64,000 nt of DNA from PALSA-350 sp963834445 (GCA_963834445.1 CAWIBU010000003.1:1364001-1428000); one strand, 5' to 3'; positions 54,181-63,798 are shown, counted from the first letter of the stretch. Program-made: numbers and translations. Notes: a model not told the origin generated them from the letters alone.

Positions 54181-54293
54181 CTCCGGGTGCCCCATCCTTT
54201 GCGTTCTTGGCAAAGGGTAGGATCAGAGGCGGTCAGTCTGATATTTGTGGATCCCACCCTTTGCAAAGAACGCAAAGGATGGGGCACCCGGAG
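54181..54293. repeat. Palindrome with 44-bp arms, GGGTGCCCCAT family
   Basis: Left arm begins CTCCGGGTGCCCCATCC at 54181; right arm ends GGATGGGGCACCCGGAG at 54293. Two mismatches; the inner arm includes TTTGCGTTCTTGGCAAAG. It lies between yidC and khpB in the middle of a run of same-strand genes. Confidence 0.8.
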
Positions 54294-54384
54294 GTCTGTC
54301 CGAGGTCGGAACTGCGCCTTTCCAGATTCTCAAAAGCGGGACGCAAGGCTGACTTTCCTGGGCGCGAGGTGCGATACTAACCCG

Positions 54385-54948
54385 ATGCCGATTGTCGACC
54401 ACGCGGCTGCAGCTCAGAAGATTGCAGCGTTCCTCAAGACTCTTACCACGACCGGCGGCCTGCGATTGAAGTACCGGATCACCGCAGGTGCTGGCGCCCA
54501 TGATCCTGACGGCCTGGAAGCGCGGGAAATTTACGTAGAGATGTCCGGGCCGGATGCGGTGCTGCTGACCCAGCGTGGCGGGGAATTGCTGCGCGCGCTC
54601 GAACATATCGCAGCCAAGATCGTGCGCCTGGAACCGGAAGAGCACGACACCATTTCCTTCGATGCCAACGCATTCAAGGCGCTGCGCGCGCGGGAGTTGA
54701 AGTTGTCTGCGGAGACGGCAGCGGAGCGGGTTCGCAGCACCTCTCGGCCCTACAACTTCAACCCCATGAGCTCCCGCGAGCGCCGTATGCTGCACCTCGC
54801 CTTTCGCGACTACGACGATCTGGAAACGGAAAGCAGCGGTGAGGGTCTGCGCCGCTTTGTTGTGGTCTATCCCAAAGGTGCGGAGCGTCCCCCGGCCCGG
54901 GCCCCTGAGTTGGGCAGATCGGGGCCTAGGCCTCCGCGGCGCAATTAA
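54385..54948 (+). CDS. khpB: KhpB/Jag-like RNA-binding protein with R3H domain
   Basis: 187 aa. A KH-like region (about 30-110) precedes an R3H domain (FNPMSSRERRMLHLAFRDYD, ESSGEGLRRFVVV) and a Pro/Arg-rich tail. The N-terminal Jag domain of Firmicutes is missing. It is in the usual place after yidC and before mnmE. The family binds RNA with KhpA and affects envelope growth in some bacteria. Confidence 0.85.
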   Translation: MPIVDHAAAAQKIAAFLKTLTTTGGLRLKYRITAGAGAHDPDGLEAREIYVEMSGPDAVLLTQRGGELLRALEHIAAKIVRLEPEEHDTISFDANAFKALRARELKLSAETAAERVRSTSRPYNFNPMSSRERRMLHLAFRDYDDLETESSGEGLRRFVVVYPKGAERPPARAPELGRSGPRPPRRN

Positions 54949-55088
54949 CGCATTTTCGCAATTACTGTGAACTTGCGAGCGAAGGCTATGTTGGCCTTTT
55001 CTTGAAGAAAAGGCCAGCCGAATGTGTAGCTTCGGTCTACACCTATTGCGAAAATGCTCTAGCCTGGCACCAAGATCGTAAAGGCTCC

Positions 55089-56477
55089 ATGCAGCCCGAT
55101 CCCCACATCGTCTATCAGAACGAAACCATCGTCGCCATTGCCACCCCGCCGGGTCGCGGAGGGATTGGGATCGTGCGGCTTTCAGGACCTGAGTCGACTC
55201 GTATCGCAGAGCCCATGCTGCGCTTACGCAATCCACTGGTTCATGCACAGGCCCGCTTTGCCGATCTGCTTGATCTCGAAACCCACGAGAAGCTGGACGA
55301 GGCGGTAATCACGTTTTTTGCCGCGCCCCACTCCTATACGGGGGAAGATGTGGTGGAAATGGCCGCTCACGGTTCACCGGTCATCCTGGAGACCCTGGTG
55401 CGTCAGGCGCTGCAGGCGGGTGCGCGCCTGGCGGCGCCGGGCGAATTTACGCAGCGGGCTTTTTTGAGCGGCCGCATCGATTTGACGCAAGCGGAAGCGG
55501 TGCACGATCTGATCGAAGCGCAGACGCTCTACCAGGCGCGGGTCGCTGCGCAGCAACTGCATGGTGCGCTTTCGCGCCGCATCAAGCCCATCAAAGAGAG
55601 CCTGGTTGCGTTGATCGCCACGCTCGAAGCAGGCATCGATTTTGCGGAAGACGATATAGACGTGCTGCCGGGCGCGGAGATTCTCGCCAGGATCGAGGAG
55701 ATCCGTCACTTGCTGCAACCGGTAGCCGACAGCTTCGCGCGCGGACGCATTGTGCATGAGGGGTTGATGCTGGCGATTGTGGGCCGGCCCAATGCGGGAA
55801 AGTCTTCGCTGTTCAATCGCATTGTGCAGCGGGAACGGGCGATCGTGACGGCATCCCCGGGAACCACGCGTGATCTGGTGACGGAGCGGGTTTCGCTGGG
55901 TGGCATTCCGGTGGAGCTGGTCGACACGGCGGGCATGCGCGAGGCAAGTGATGAGGCGGAGCAGATCGGTATTCGCAAATCGCGCGAGGCGTTGGCGGAA
56001 GCGGACATGGTGCTCATGGTGCTCGATGCGACGGCAGTGCCGGAGCAGGAAGAGCTGGAGCTTCTGGCGACGCTGGCGCAACGCAGGGCGTTGGTAGTCG
56101 TGAACAAGAGCGACCTGGCGCATCCGTCAGCCGCGATGGAGGCAGCCCTGGGCGGTCTCGGCTTGGCGGTGGTACACACTTCGGCGCTCAGCGGAGAGGG
56201 CGTCGATCAACTGAAGCAGAAGATGCTTGCACTGACGGGCGAACAGACGGTGGAAACGGAAAACGGCATGCTGACCAGCCTGCGTCAATATGACGCTGTC
56301 ACTGCGACGTTGGCAGGACTGACGGCAGCAAGCGCAGCCGCCGGACACAATATTCCCCATGAAATGGTGCTGCTGGATCTTTACGGAGCGCTTCGCCATC
56401 TCGACTCGCTCACGGGAGAAACGACCAGCGATGACATTTTGCATTTGATCTTTTCTACTTTTTGTATCGGGAAGTAA
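55089..56477 (+). CDS. mnmE: tRNA modification GTPase MnmE
   Basis: 462 aa. With MnmG it builds the cmnm5 group on wobble uridines. The N-terminal folate-binding domain opens with TIVAIATPPGRGGIGIVRLSG. The GTPase domain has G1 GRPNAGKSS (near 232), TTRD, DTAG and NKSD; the C-terminal CIGK supplies the conserved cysteine. The ATG at 55089 is chosen; the frame is open upstream to 55002 without similarity. Confidence 0.95.
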   Translation: MQPDPHIVYQNETIVAIATPPGRGGIGIVRLSGPESTRIAEPMLRLRNPLVHAQARFADLLDLETHEKLDEAVITFFAAPHSYTGEDVVEMAAHGSPVILETLVRQALQAGARLAAPGEFTQRAFLSGRIDLTQAEAVHDLIEAQTLYQARVAAQQLHGALSRRIKPIKESLVALIATLEAGIDFAEDDIDVLPGAEILARIEEIRHLLQPVADSFARGRIVHEGLMLAIVGRPNAGKSSLFNRIVQRERAIVTASPGTTRDLVTERVSLGGIPVELVDTAGMREASDEAEQIGIRKSREALAEADMVLMVLDATAVPEQEELELLATLAQRRALVVVNKSDLAHPSAAMEAALGGLGLAVVHTSALSGEGVDQLKQKMLALTGEQTVETENGMLTSLRQYDAVTATLAGLTAASAAAGHNIPHEMVLLDLYGALRHLDSLTGETTSDDILHLIFSTFCIGK

Positions 56478-56506
56478 ATTCTGGGGGATGAGGCGCACCG
56501 CCGAGC

Positions 56507-57313
56507 TCAGATTTTTGCCACCTGGGAGGGTACCGCTGCCGCGTTGCCCAGGTACCTTTTGTAAGCCGTGATCCAGTTGGTGGCAATGGCTTGTTGCGCC
56601 GTGGGAAGGTCCAGCTTGCCGTCGCAGACGAGTTGATGCAGACGTTCTTCCAGGTCGTCTTTGACATGGGCATTCCATGCGGAACGGTTGGAGGGCTCGG
56701 GCCACAGATTATGAATGTCTTCCGTGCCACCTAGTCCCGGCGTGATCAGATAGTCGATCTCGTAATCCTCAGGACGGGGATTGACGATTCCGTATTCCTT
56801 GAAGACCTCTTGACGCAACCCGTTGGGGACATCGCGGACCACTTCCTCGTGCGGCATGGAGCACACATCGCCTATGCTGACGGGATGGGTTGCGCCGGGG
56901 GTCAAGTTGGGGTTTGGAACGGCCGCAGTTGCCAATTGCTGCAATTGCGCGTGCTGCAGGAGGAGCTTGCCTCCGAGCACGGTAAGCAGCACCGCCATGC
57001 CGAGATAGACCAGCGCGCGGTGAGGAGCAGGCAACTGCAGTAATGAGGCAGCCCCAGACCGCCGGGCCGCTGCCTCGCTCAACCGCGCCTTCAGAAGCGC
57101 GCGGGAACCATCGGGCGATGGTGGTTGTGCGCTCGCGGTTCCCTGACGGAGGGAGGCGAAATCCGCGATGGTACTTTCAACTGCTCGCAGCCGTGAGCGG
57201 CATGCCGAGCATGCTGCCAGGTGGCTCTGCGCCACCTTCACGCGTCGGCGTGACAATTCTCCATCGAGAACGAGCAGTATCTCCTGATCCGTTAAGTGGA
57301 ATAGTTGAACCAT
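56507..57313 (-). CDS. Anti-sigma factor with periplasmic HNH-like domain
   Basis: 268 aa. A zinc-binding anti-sigma domain (H31, C35, C38 in HLAACSACRS) binds and inhibits the sigma factor in the cytosol. One membrane helix follows (about 100-120). The outer part (140-256) resembles a family of small HNH-nuclease-like domains with VCSMPHEEVVRDVP, NLWPEPSNRSAWNAHVKDDL and NWITAYKRYL. The expected DHLI motif reads DYLI (Y188), removing the metal-binding histidine. A sensor use of a dead nuclease fold is inferred. It starts 4 nt after the sigma-factor stop. Confidence 0.78.
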   Translation of the reverse strand: MVQLFHLTDQEILLVLDGELSRRRVKVAQSHLAACSACRSRLRAVESTIADFASLRQGTASAQPPSPDGSRALLKARLSEAAARRSGAASLLQLPAPHRALVYLGMAVLLTVLGGKLLLQHAQLQQLATAAVPNPNLTPGATHPVSIGDVCSMPHEEVVRDVPNGLRQEVFKEYGIVNPRPEDYEIDYLITPGLGGTEDIHNLWPEPSNRSAWNAHVKDDLEERLHQLVCDGKLDLPTAQQAIATNWITAYKRYLGNAAAVPSQVAKI

Positions 57314-57317
57314 GACA

Positions 57318-57884
57318 TCATCCTTGGTCTGCACGGCCCATCCGTGCAAGGGAGCGCGTGAGCGCGATCGATACAGCCCCGAGTGACATCCCCAGCGTCG
57401 CGGCTATTTCACGGTAACGAAGGCCTTCTGCGCGCAGGCTGAGGCAGCAGCGGTCCTGCTCCGGCAAGACGCGCAACACGGCTTGCATGCGTGCGAGACG
57501 CTGGCTGTTCAGCACCTGCTCTTCTGGATTGGGCATCGCGTCCAGGGGCTCCTCGGCATGCAAAAGCGCCTGTGCCTTGTTGTTGGCCATTTTCTGTTTC
57601 AAGGCGAGATTGTGGGCCACACGAAAGATCCAGCCGCGCAGGTTTCGCCGCGATTTCCCTTGCTGCAAGTGCCGGAAAAGCGCGAGGAACACTTCCTGGA
57701 TAATCTCCTCTCCGTCGTGGACGGTAAGACCTAAGGAACCGACGTAGCGGAGCAGGGGGTTACGGAATTGCTCAAACAGATGAATGACTTCGCGTTCGAT
57801 CTCAGAGGGTTTGGCGGAGGGCCGCGAAGCAGCAATGCCGGAGAAACCCAGTTCCGTGAGCGAATCTGTCTGCGGAATACCCAT
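57318..57884 (-). CDS. ECF-type RNA polymerase sigma factor
   Basis: 188 aa with sigma region 2 (FEQFRNPLLRYVGSLGLT, EEIIQEVFLALFRHL, NLRGWIFRVAHNLAL) and region 4 (VLPEQDRCCLSLRAEGLRYREIAATLGMSLG). It directs RNA polymerase to stress or envelope promoters and is held by the adjacent anti-sigma factor. The start is the ATG at 57884, with no clear Shine-Dalgarno; a GTG lies two codons upstream. Divergent from the receptor gene, a likely target. Confidence 0.88.
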   Translation of the reverse strand: MGIPQTDSLTELGFSGIAASRPSAKPSEIEREVIHLFEQFRNPLLRYVGSLGLTVHDGEEIIQEVFLALFRHLQQGKSRRNLRGWIFRVAHNLALKQKMANNKAQALLHAEEPLDAMPNPEEQVLNSQRLARMQAVLRVLPEQDRCCLSLRAEGLRYREIAATLGMSLGAVSIALTRSLARMGRADQG

Positions 57885-57915
57885 TGGCACTAACTATATA
57901 TTCCCCCGGGTTCTC

Positions 57916-57954
57916 TTCTGTTCAGAGGAAATTGCAAAAAAAGACTGAACAGAA
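57916..57954. promoter_or_regulatory. 10-bp inverted repeat between sigma and receptor genes
   Basis: TTCTGTTCAG and CTGAACAGAA are separated by 19 nt holding an A-run. It lies in the short divergent region and could be an operator or an RNA hairpin in either leader. Confidence 0.45.
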
Positions 57955-57995
57955 ACGGTGGAGGAGGAATATTCATATGACGAGGGAGGGCCTTT

Positions 57996-60314
57996 TTGCT
58001 TCGAAGATTGACCGCGTTGTGTTGCTTGTGTGCTCTGCCCCTGTTTTGCCAGAGCAACCGTGGCGAATTGCGTATAAGGGTAACGGATCCGACCGGTCAT
58101 GGGGTGAAAACCGCGGTTCACCTTCTCAGCGAGGCGAATCAGTACCGGACGACTCTGCAGACGGACGATCAGGGGAACCTGGATGTACAGCGTTTACCCT
58201 TTGGAATTTATCAGGTGCAGATCGATCAAGCCGGCTTTGCTGTGGTCTCCGAACCGGTGGTTGTACGCTCCTCTTTGCCTACCGAACACGACGTTCTCTT
58301 GAAGCTCCACGACGTAAACGAGTTAGTCACAGTGAATGCCAGCAGCACATTGATCGATCCTGAACAGGCTGGATCGGTGAGCCAGATTGGCCTCGATCAG
58401 ATTCAACATCGCCTCAGTTCGTTGCCGGGGCGCTCCATCCAGGATCTGGTCAACTCACAGCCCGGTTGGCTCTATGAAGGCAACGCGGTCCTGCATCCCC
58501 GCGGGTCAGAGTATCAAACGCAATTTGTGGTGGACGGGATTCCGCTCACCGACAATCGTTCGCCGAGCTTTGGGCCGGAGATTGAAGCCGATGACGTTCA
58601 GTCGATCAGTATTTACACCGCGGGTATCCCTGCCGAGTACGGCCGAAAGATGGGAGGCGTGGTGGAGCTGAACACGCTGCAGGATACGGATCCGGGTTTG
58701 CATGGCCGGGTGGTGCTGTCCGGCGGTAGCTTTGACACCGCCGGCGCCTTTGCACAGGCGCAATATATTTGGGGAAAGAATACGTTGGGTGGCAGCGCGA
58801 GCGGTAGCAGGACCGACCATTACCTGAACCCGGTAGTTCCGCAAAATTTTTCCAACACCGGCACGCTGGGTGATTTTTCTGCGCATTTTCAGCGCGATCT
58901 GACCGCGAACGACCGGCTCAGCATGAGCGTTCGCCATGAGCTCTCACGTTACGACCTGCCCAATGAGCAACTGCAACAGGCCGCGGGACAACGGCAAACG
59001 GCGGACAACATTGAGACGATGGGGATCGCGTCTTACGAGCATATTTTCTCGTCACACACGCTAGCCGATTTTCGAGGCATGGTCCGCGACAACAGCAACG
59101 ATTTCACCTCAAATGCGTTATCGACGCCGATCGCGGTGTTCCAGAACAACCGGTTTCGCAATGGGTACTTTAAAGGAAGCCTGACTGTCAGCCGGGGACG
59201 GCAGGAAATTAAATCAGGGGTTGAATCGGATAACACTTTTCTGCACGAACATCTGAGCTACCTGATTACTGACCCGACGCAATTTGATCCCAATACGCCG
59301 GGAACGTTTAGCTTCGCGGCGACTCGTCCCGATCTGGAGCAAGCGGTGTTTGTGCAGGATCTGATCCGGCTGGGAAACTGGACCATCAATGCCGGGTTGC
59401 GCTGGGACCACTATCAGCTGGTAGTCAATAAGCAAGCGGTGCAACCACGTTTTTCTGTGGCGCGTTATTTTCCTTCTGCGGACCTGGTGATGCATTTTTC
59501 CTATGACCGGGTTTTTCAGACGCCCTCTTTCGAAAACATATTGCTTTCCAGTTCCACTGTGGTGGAGTCTCTTTCGCCGTCGAGTTTTCTGCGACTGCCG
59601 GTGCAGCCTTCCGAAGGCGACTACTACGAAGGCGGTTTGAGCAAAGCATTTTTTGGCAACGTAAAGTTTGACGCGAACTACTATCGGCGTTTCGTGAATA
59701 ACTTTGCCGATGACAATCAGATTGACAATACGACCATCAGCTTTCCGATCGCGTTTCGTAAGGCGATCGTTTATGGTGCGGAAGGAAAAATCGAAGTTCC
59801 CGATTGGCATAAATTTTCCGGGTTCGTGAGCTATTCCTACATGGTTGGCAACGCCTGGTTTCCGGTGACCGGCGGGCTTTTCCTGGGAGGAAGCGCGGGC
59901 GATGCGAAAACGCAGCTCAGCGGGCATTTTCCAGCTTCTCAGGACCAACGCAACACGGTTCGCGGGCGGGTTCGCTATCAGATCCGGCCGCGGCTCTGGG
60001 TCGCGGCCGGAATGCAATACGATAGTGGCTTGCCGTTTGCCTTCAACGGCGACCCCTCTATGGTGCTCGCGCAGTATGGGCAGCAAGTACTGGATCGCAT
60101 CAACTTTACGCGGGGCCGCATCGAACCCGTATTTCAGGTAAACACTTCTGCGGGTGCGGATCTTTACCGGTCGGATCATTGGAAGGCGCGCTTGCAGATT
60201 GACGGGCAAAATCTCAATGACGTGCTGGATGTTATGGATTTTGGGGGCCTTTTCTCCGGGAACGCTATCGGCCCGCCACGCAGCTTCGCTATGCGGATGA
60301 TCGTCACCTTCTAA
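57996..60314 (+). CDS. TonB-dependent receptor with carboxypeptidase-regulatory domain
   Basis: About 772 aa. A signal peptide (LTALCCLCALPLFCQS), a carboxypeptidase-regulatory-like domain (about 22-105), a plug domain (RSIQDLVNSQPGW, QFVVDGIPLTDNRSP, YGRKMGGVVELNT) and a 22-strand barrel ending in aromatic phenylalanine. It is an Oar-like receptor for an unknown large ligand. The in-frame start is TTG at 57996. A much better start, an ATG at 57977 after GGAGGAGGA, is one base out of frame: five T at 57993-57997 would need to be four, giving MTREGLLLRRLTALCC. Confidence 0.88.
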   Translation: MLRRLTALCCLCALPLFCQSNRGELRIRVTDPTGHGVKTAVHLLSEANQYRTTLQTDDQGNLDVQRLPFGIYQVQIDQAGFAVVSEPVVVRSSLPTEHDVLLKLHDVNELVTVNASSTLIDPEQAGSVSQIGLDQIQHRLSSLPGRSIQDLVNSQPGWLYEGNAVLHPRGSEYQTQFVVDGIPLTDNRSPSFGPEIEADDVQSISIYTAGIPAEYGRKMGGVVELNTLQDTDPGLHGRVVLSGGSFDTAGAFAQAQYIWGKNTLGGSASGSRTDHYLNPVVPQNFSNTGTLGDFSAHFQRDLTANDRLSMSVRHELSRYDLPNEQLQQAAGQRQTADNIETMGIASYEHIFSSHTLADFRGMVRDNSNDFTSNALSTPIAVFQNNRFRNGYFKGSLTVSRGRQEIKSGVESDNTFLHEHLSYLITDPTQFDPNTPGTFSFAATRPDLEQAVFVQDLIRLGNWTINAGLRWDHYQLVVNKQAVQPRFSVARYFPSADLVMHFSYDRVFQTPSFENILLSSSTVVESLSPSSFLRLPVQPSEGDYYEGGLSKAFFGNVKFDANYYRRFVNNFADDNQIDNTTISFPIAFRKAIVYGAEGKIEVPDWHKFSGFVSYSYMVGNAWFPVTGGLFLGGSAGDAKTQLSGHFPASQDQRNTVRGRVRYQIRPRLWVAAGMQYDSGLPFAFNGDPSMVLAQYGQQVLDRINFTRGRIEPVFQVNTSAGADLYRSDHWKARLQIDGQNLNDVLDVMDFGGLFSGNAIGPPRSFAMRMIVTF

Positions 60315-60345
60315 CGTCGCTATGAATGCAGCACGACGTTAGAAG
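60308..60345 (+). terminator. Hairpin over the receptor stop codon
   Basis: A 12-bp perfect stem (CTTCTAACGTCG with CGACGTTAGAAG) includes the stop codon itself. No T-run follows, so it is more likely an mRNA-stabilising hairpin than an intrinsic terminator. Confidence 0.5.
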
Positions 60346-60582
60346 ATGACTTCAGGAGAGACCGCGTGCCGTTTCAATGGGTTACGCAAGGGCGACAGGG
60401 CAGACGCAAACCCTTGTTGTGTCAGGCTGTACAACCAGTGAGTGGGGGGTTAACTGCTCCAGGCAACCGCCATAAGTTGTACGAAGATTTACTTGCTTAA
60501 GTTATTTCCTGGTGTCTAGAATGGCGACGCGCTCAGCATGACTGCGCGTAGAAAGCATGTCTTCCCGGTCGAAGACGCTGCC

Positions 60583-62220
60583 ATGATCGACTCGTTTTTA
60601 CGTTTTTGTTTGCTCCTGCCAGGTTTGCTCGCTGTAACCGTCGTTGGTTGTGGTTATAGCGGTGCAATTCCGAATTCGGAATTAACCACTGTTTCCTCGA
60701 CGAGCAAGGTGCAACATATCGTCGTTATCTTTCAGGAGAATGTCTCCTTCGATCATTACTTTGGCACGTATCCGAACGCGCTCAACCTGGCTGGTGAGGT
60801 TCCGTTTAACGCACTCCCCGGGACGCCGGCCGTCGACGGTCTTTCGCAGAGCCTTCTGCTGAATAACCCCAACGCCACCAACAAACGCAACGGGGCGGGG
60901 GCGACCAATCCGTTTCGCTTGTCACCCTTCAGCGCTGCAACCTCAGACCAGGATCACAGCTACCGGTCAGAACAGTTGGCCTTCCATGCGGGCGCCATGG
61001 ACCTGTTTCCGTTGTCGGTGGGCGCCGCCGATACTCGTAAGCTGGGGAGCGGCGTCGCAGCGACAACCGGACTGACGATGGCCTACTACGATGGCAACAC
61101 GGTCGGCGCAATATGGAATTATGCGCAGCATTATGCGATGAGCGATCGCTTCTTCGGCACTACGTTCGGGCCATCGATGCTGGGCGCCATTAATCTTATC
61201 TCCGGCCAGACCAATGGCGTGGTGAACGATGGGAATGCACAAGGGAGCATGGTGCCGGATGGAAGCGGCGGGTACACGTTGATTGCGAATGCAGCGCCGG
61301 TTTCAGATATGTGCTCCGCCACCAGCGGCCCACTGATTCATATGACGGGAAAAAACATCGGGGACTTGCTGAGCGCGGCCGGCGTCACCTGGGGATTTTT
61401 CTATGAGGGTTTTGACACCACAGTGGCAAATAGCAATGGCAGCACAGGTTGCCGCCGAAGCAACAAGTCGGATGTCACCGGGCAGACGCCCGTCGACTAT
61501 CTGCCAGGTCTTAATCCTTTCCAGTTTTACGCCTCAACGGCGAACCCCTTGCACGCGCGGCCAACGTCGGTGCAAATGATCGGCCGCGCCAACGACGGCG
61601 AGGCCAATCATCAGTATGACATGCACGATTTTTTGGATGCCATCAAGAACGGTAATTTTCCCTCGCTCAGCTTTCTAAAATCCGCAGCCTATCGCGACGG
61701 CCATGCGGGATACTCAGACCCTCTTGATGAGCAAGCGTTCCTGACAACCACAATCAACACCATCGAGCAGTCGCCAGAGTGGAGCAGCACCGTGATCATC
61801 ATCGCTTACGATGATTCAGATGGCTGGTACGACCATGCGATCGATGTGGTGAACGGCAGTACGAGCATGCGGGATGCTTTTTCCGGCCGGGGCAAATGCG
61901 GCGATGGGACGATGGCGCTGCCCGGAGTGGAAAGCGCAACATTGCATGCGCAGGGGCGATGTGGATATGGGCCCCGTCTGCCCTTATTGGTGATCTCGCC
62001 CTGGGCCCGGCCTAATTACGTTTCACACACTGTGACGGACCAAAGTTCCATCCTGCGGTTTATCGAAGACACCTTTCTCAAGCAGGAACGTCTCGGGCAG
62101 GGCTCCTATGACTCGATCGCCGGATCGATTGGCGACATGCTTGACTTGAGTACGGCTGCGCCGCAGAACGGCGGCCCGCTGCTGCTGGATGCCGCCACCG
62201 GCCAAGCCATGAGACGTTGA
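60583..62220 (+). CDS. Phospholipase C/acid phosphatase-family lipoprotein
   Basis: 545 aa. Lipobox VTVVGC (C22) after the ATG at 60583. The phosphoesterase family opens with HIVVIFQENVSFDHYFGTYP, has MSDRFFGTTFGPS, and ends with DEQAF, AYDDSDGWYDH and PLLVISPWARPNYVSHT, which carry the metal and phosphate ligands. It should cleave phosphate mono- or diesters outside the inner membrane. Its stop codon abuts the GTG of the copper oxidase, so the two are translated together. An ATG at 60538 would add 15 residues. Confidence 0.85.
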   Translation: MIDSFLRFCLLLPGLLAVTVVGCGYSGAIPNSELTTVSSTSKVQHIVVIFQENVSFDHYFGTYPNALNLAGEVPFNALPGTPAVDGLSQSLLLNNPNATNKRNGAGATNPFRLSPFSAATSDQDHSYRSEQLAFHAGAMDLFPLSVGAADTRKLGSGVAATTGLTMAYYDGNTVGAIWNYAQHYAMSDRFFGTTFGPSMLGAINLISGQTNGVVNDGNAQGSMVPDGSGGYTLIANAAPVSDMCSATSGPLIHMTGKNIGDLLSAAGVTWGFFYEGFDTTVANSNGSTGCRRSNKSDVTGQTPVDYLPGLNPFQFYASTANPLHARPTSVQMIGRANDGEANHQYDMHDFLDAIKNGNFPSLSFLKSAAYRDGHAGYSDPLDEQAFLTTTINTIEQSPEWSSTVIIIAYDDSDGWYDHAIDVVNGSTSMRDAFSGRGKCGDGTMALPGVESATLHAQGRCGYGPRLPLLVISPWARPNYVSHTVTDQSSILRFIEDTFLKQERLGQGSYDSIAGSIGDMLDLSTAAPQNGGPLLLDAATGQAMRR

Positions 62221-63798
62221 GTGAATCGGCGCGACCTCTTAAAGCGAGCGGCAATTTCTACCCTGGCTCTGCACGCGCAGATTCCCAGCTTTTCGATGAA
62301 CCAGGCGCGCGCAATGAACGCGCTGCAGCTTGAACCATTTGTCGATGCCCTGCTTCTTCCCCAGTCACTGCCCAGCGAGGGTCTGAGGGTGCTGCCCGAC
62401 AGCGCTTCGCAAAAGGCTCCGATTTTCAGCGTTACCATGCGCGAGATTTACGTGAAGATGCATCGTGATCTTGCGCCGACGCGCTTGTGGAGTTACGGGC
62501 CCGACGCCATCGGACCCTTGCTGCAGGGGCGCGCGCACGAAGACCTGCTGGTGGAGTGGCGCAACCAGCTGCCGGCGCGACATTTTCTCCCGATCGATTA
62601 CAGCCTCCACGGGTCGGGCCGCGAACTGCCGGAGTCGCGCACGGTGGTTCATCTGCACGGCGGCCGCACACCGGCGGCGGACGATGGCTACCCCACCCAG
62701 TGGTATTCCACCGGTGCCTCCCGCGTCTGCCACTACCCCAACCGGCAGGACGCCGCCATGCTCTGGTATCACGACCATGCCATGGGCACGAGCCGGTTGA
62801 ATCTCTATGCGGGCATGATGGGGTTGTATCTGCTGCGCGATGCACACGAAGAGAGTCTCAACCTTCCGTCGGGGGAATACGAGTTGCCCCTGATCCTGTA
62901 CGACCGGATCTTCGATCACGACGGACAGCTGTTCTATCCCGTCTCTCCGAACCCGGAACACCCGTGGGTGGAGGAAGTCGCCGGTGACGCGATGGTGGTG
63001 AATGGCAGGGTGCAACCTTTCCACGAGGTGGCGCCACGGCGCTATCGTCTACGAATTCTGAATGCGGCGAATGGGCGCTTTTTCCGCCTGGGTCTTTCCA
63101 ATGGCGCCGCCTTTCTGCAGATTGGGGCCGATCAGGGCCTGCTGCCGGCGCCGGTCAAGTCGGCCAATCTGCTGCTGGCCCCTGGAGAGAGAGCCGACGT
63201 GATCGTGGACTTCGCACCGATGCGAGGGGACCGCGTGGTGTTAACCAATGGCGCGTTTCGCCTGATGCAGTTTCGCGTGAGCTCCGCCGCCATCGAGGAC
63301 AAAAGTCATGTACCCGATGTCCTGCGGCCGGTTGCCCGCCTAAGCGCAAGCGCCGCAGTCCGCAACCGCCAGCTGACGTTGAACGAGTTCAAGGACCCGG
63401 CCGGCAATGCCATGGTGATGTTGCTGAACCGCACGCCGTGGCACATGCCGGTAACGGAGCGGGCGCAGCTAGGCTCCACGGAGATTTGGTCGCTGATCAA
63501 TTTGACCGAGGATACGCATCCCATCCATTTGCATCACGTGCGCTTTCAGGTGGTCGATCGCCGGTCCTTTGATCGCGAGGTGTATCTGCTACAAAATGCT
63601 ACGCTACGGTTTACCAGCGGCGCGCTCGCGCCGAACGCGAATGAGGGCGGATGGAAAGATGTGGTGCAATGCCCGCCGAACATGGTGACGCGGATTCATA
63701 TTTCCTTCGCCGGCTATCCCGGCCGGTATCTGTGGCACTGCCATGTGCAGGAGCATGAAGCGAATGACATGATGCGACCCTATGAAATCCTAGAGTAA
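62221..63798 (+). CDS. Tat-exported multicopper oxidase, CotA/bilirubin oxidase-like
   Basis: 525 aa. Twin-arginine signal MNRRDLLKRAAISTLAL. Copper-binding motifs are complete: HLHGG (144-148), WYHDHAMG (182-189), HPIHLHHVRFQV and the C-terminal WHCHVQEHEANDMM with type 1 copper ligands. It should oxidise phenols, bilirubin-like pigments or metals with oxygen. It starts at GTG immediately after the PLC stop; 25 bp later the peroxidase-like gene starts. Confidence 0.9.
   Translation: MNRRDLLKRAAISTLALHAQIPSFSMNQARAMNALQLEPFVDALLLPQSLPSEGLRVLPDSASQKAPIFSVTMREIYVKMHRDLAPTRLWSYGPDAIGPLLQGRAHEDLLVEWRNQLPARHFLPIDYSLHGSGRELPESRTVVHLHGGRTPAADDGYPTQWYSTGASRVCHYPNRQDAAMLWYHDHAMGTSRLNLYAGMMGLYLLRDAHEESLNLPSGEYELPLILYDRIFDHDGQLFYPVSPNPEHPWVEEVAGDAMVVNGRVQPFHEVAPRRYRLRILNAANGRFFRLGLSNGAAFLQIGADQGLLPAPVKSANLLLAPGERADVIVDFAPMRGDRVVLTNGAFRLMQFRVSSAAIEDKSHVPDVLRPVARLSASAAVRNRQLTLNEFKDPAGNAMVMLLNRTPWHMPVTERAQLGSTEIWSLINLTEDTHPIHLHHVRFQVVDRRSFDREVYLLQNATLRFTSGALAPNANEGGWKDVVQCPPNMVTRIHISFAGYPGRYLWHCHVQEHEANDMMRPYEILE

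Noticed and set aside
54223..55248. 341-codon minus-strand ORF over khpB and the mnmE start
   Set aside because: Lies antisense to two well-supported genes and includes the palindrome; codon pattern is a shadow.
57977..58363. Separate small gene starting at the ATG at 57977
   Set aside because: After seven codons it becomes an out-of-frame reading of the receptor with no protein-like pattern; more likely the displaced receptor start.
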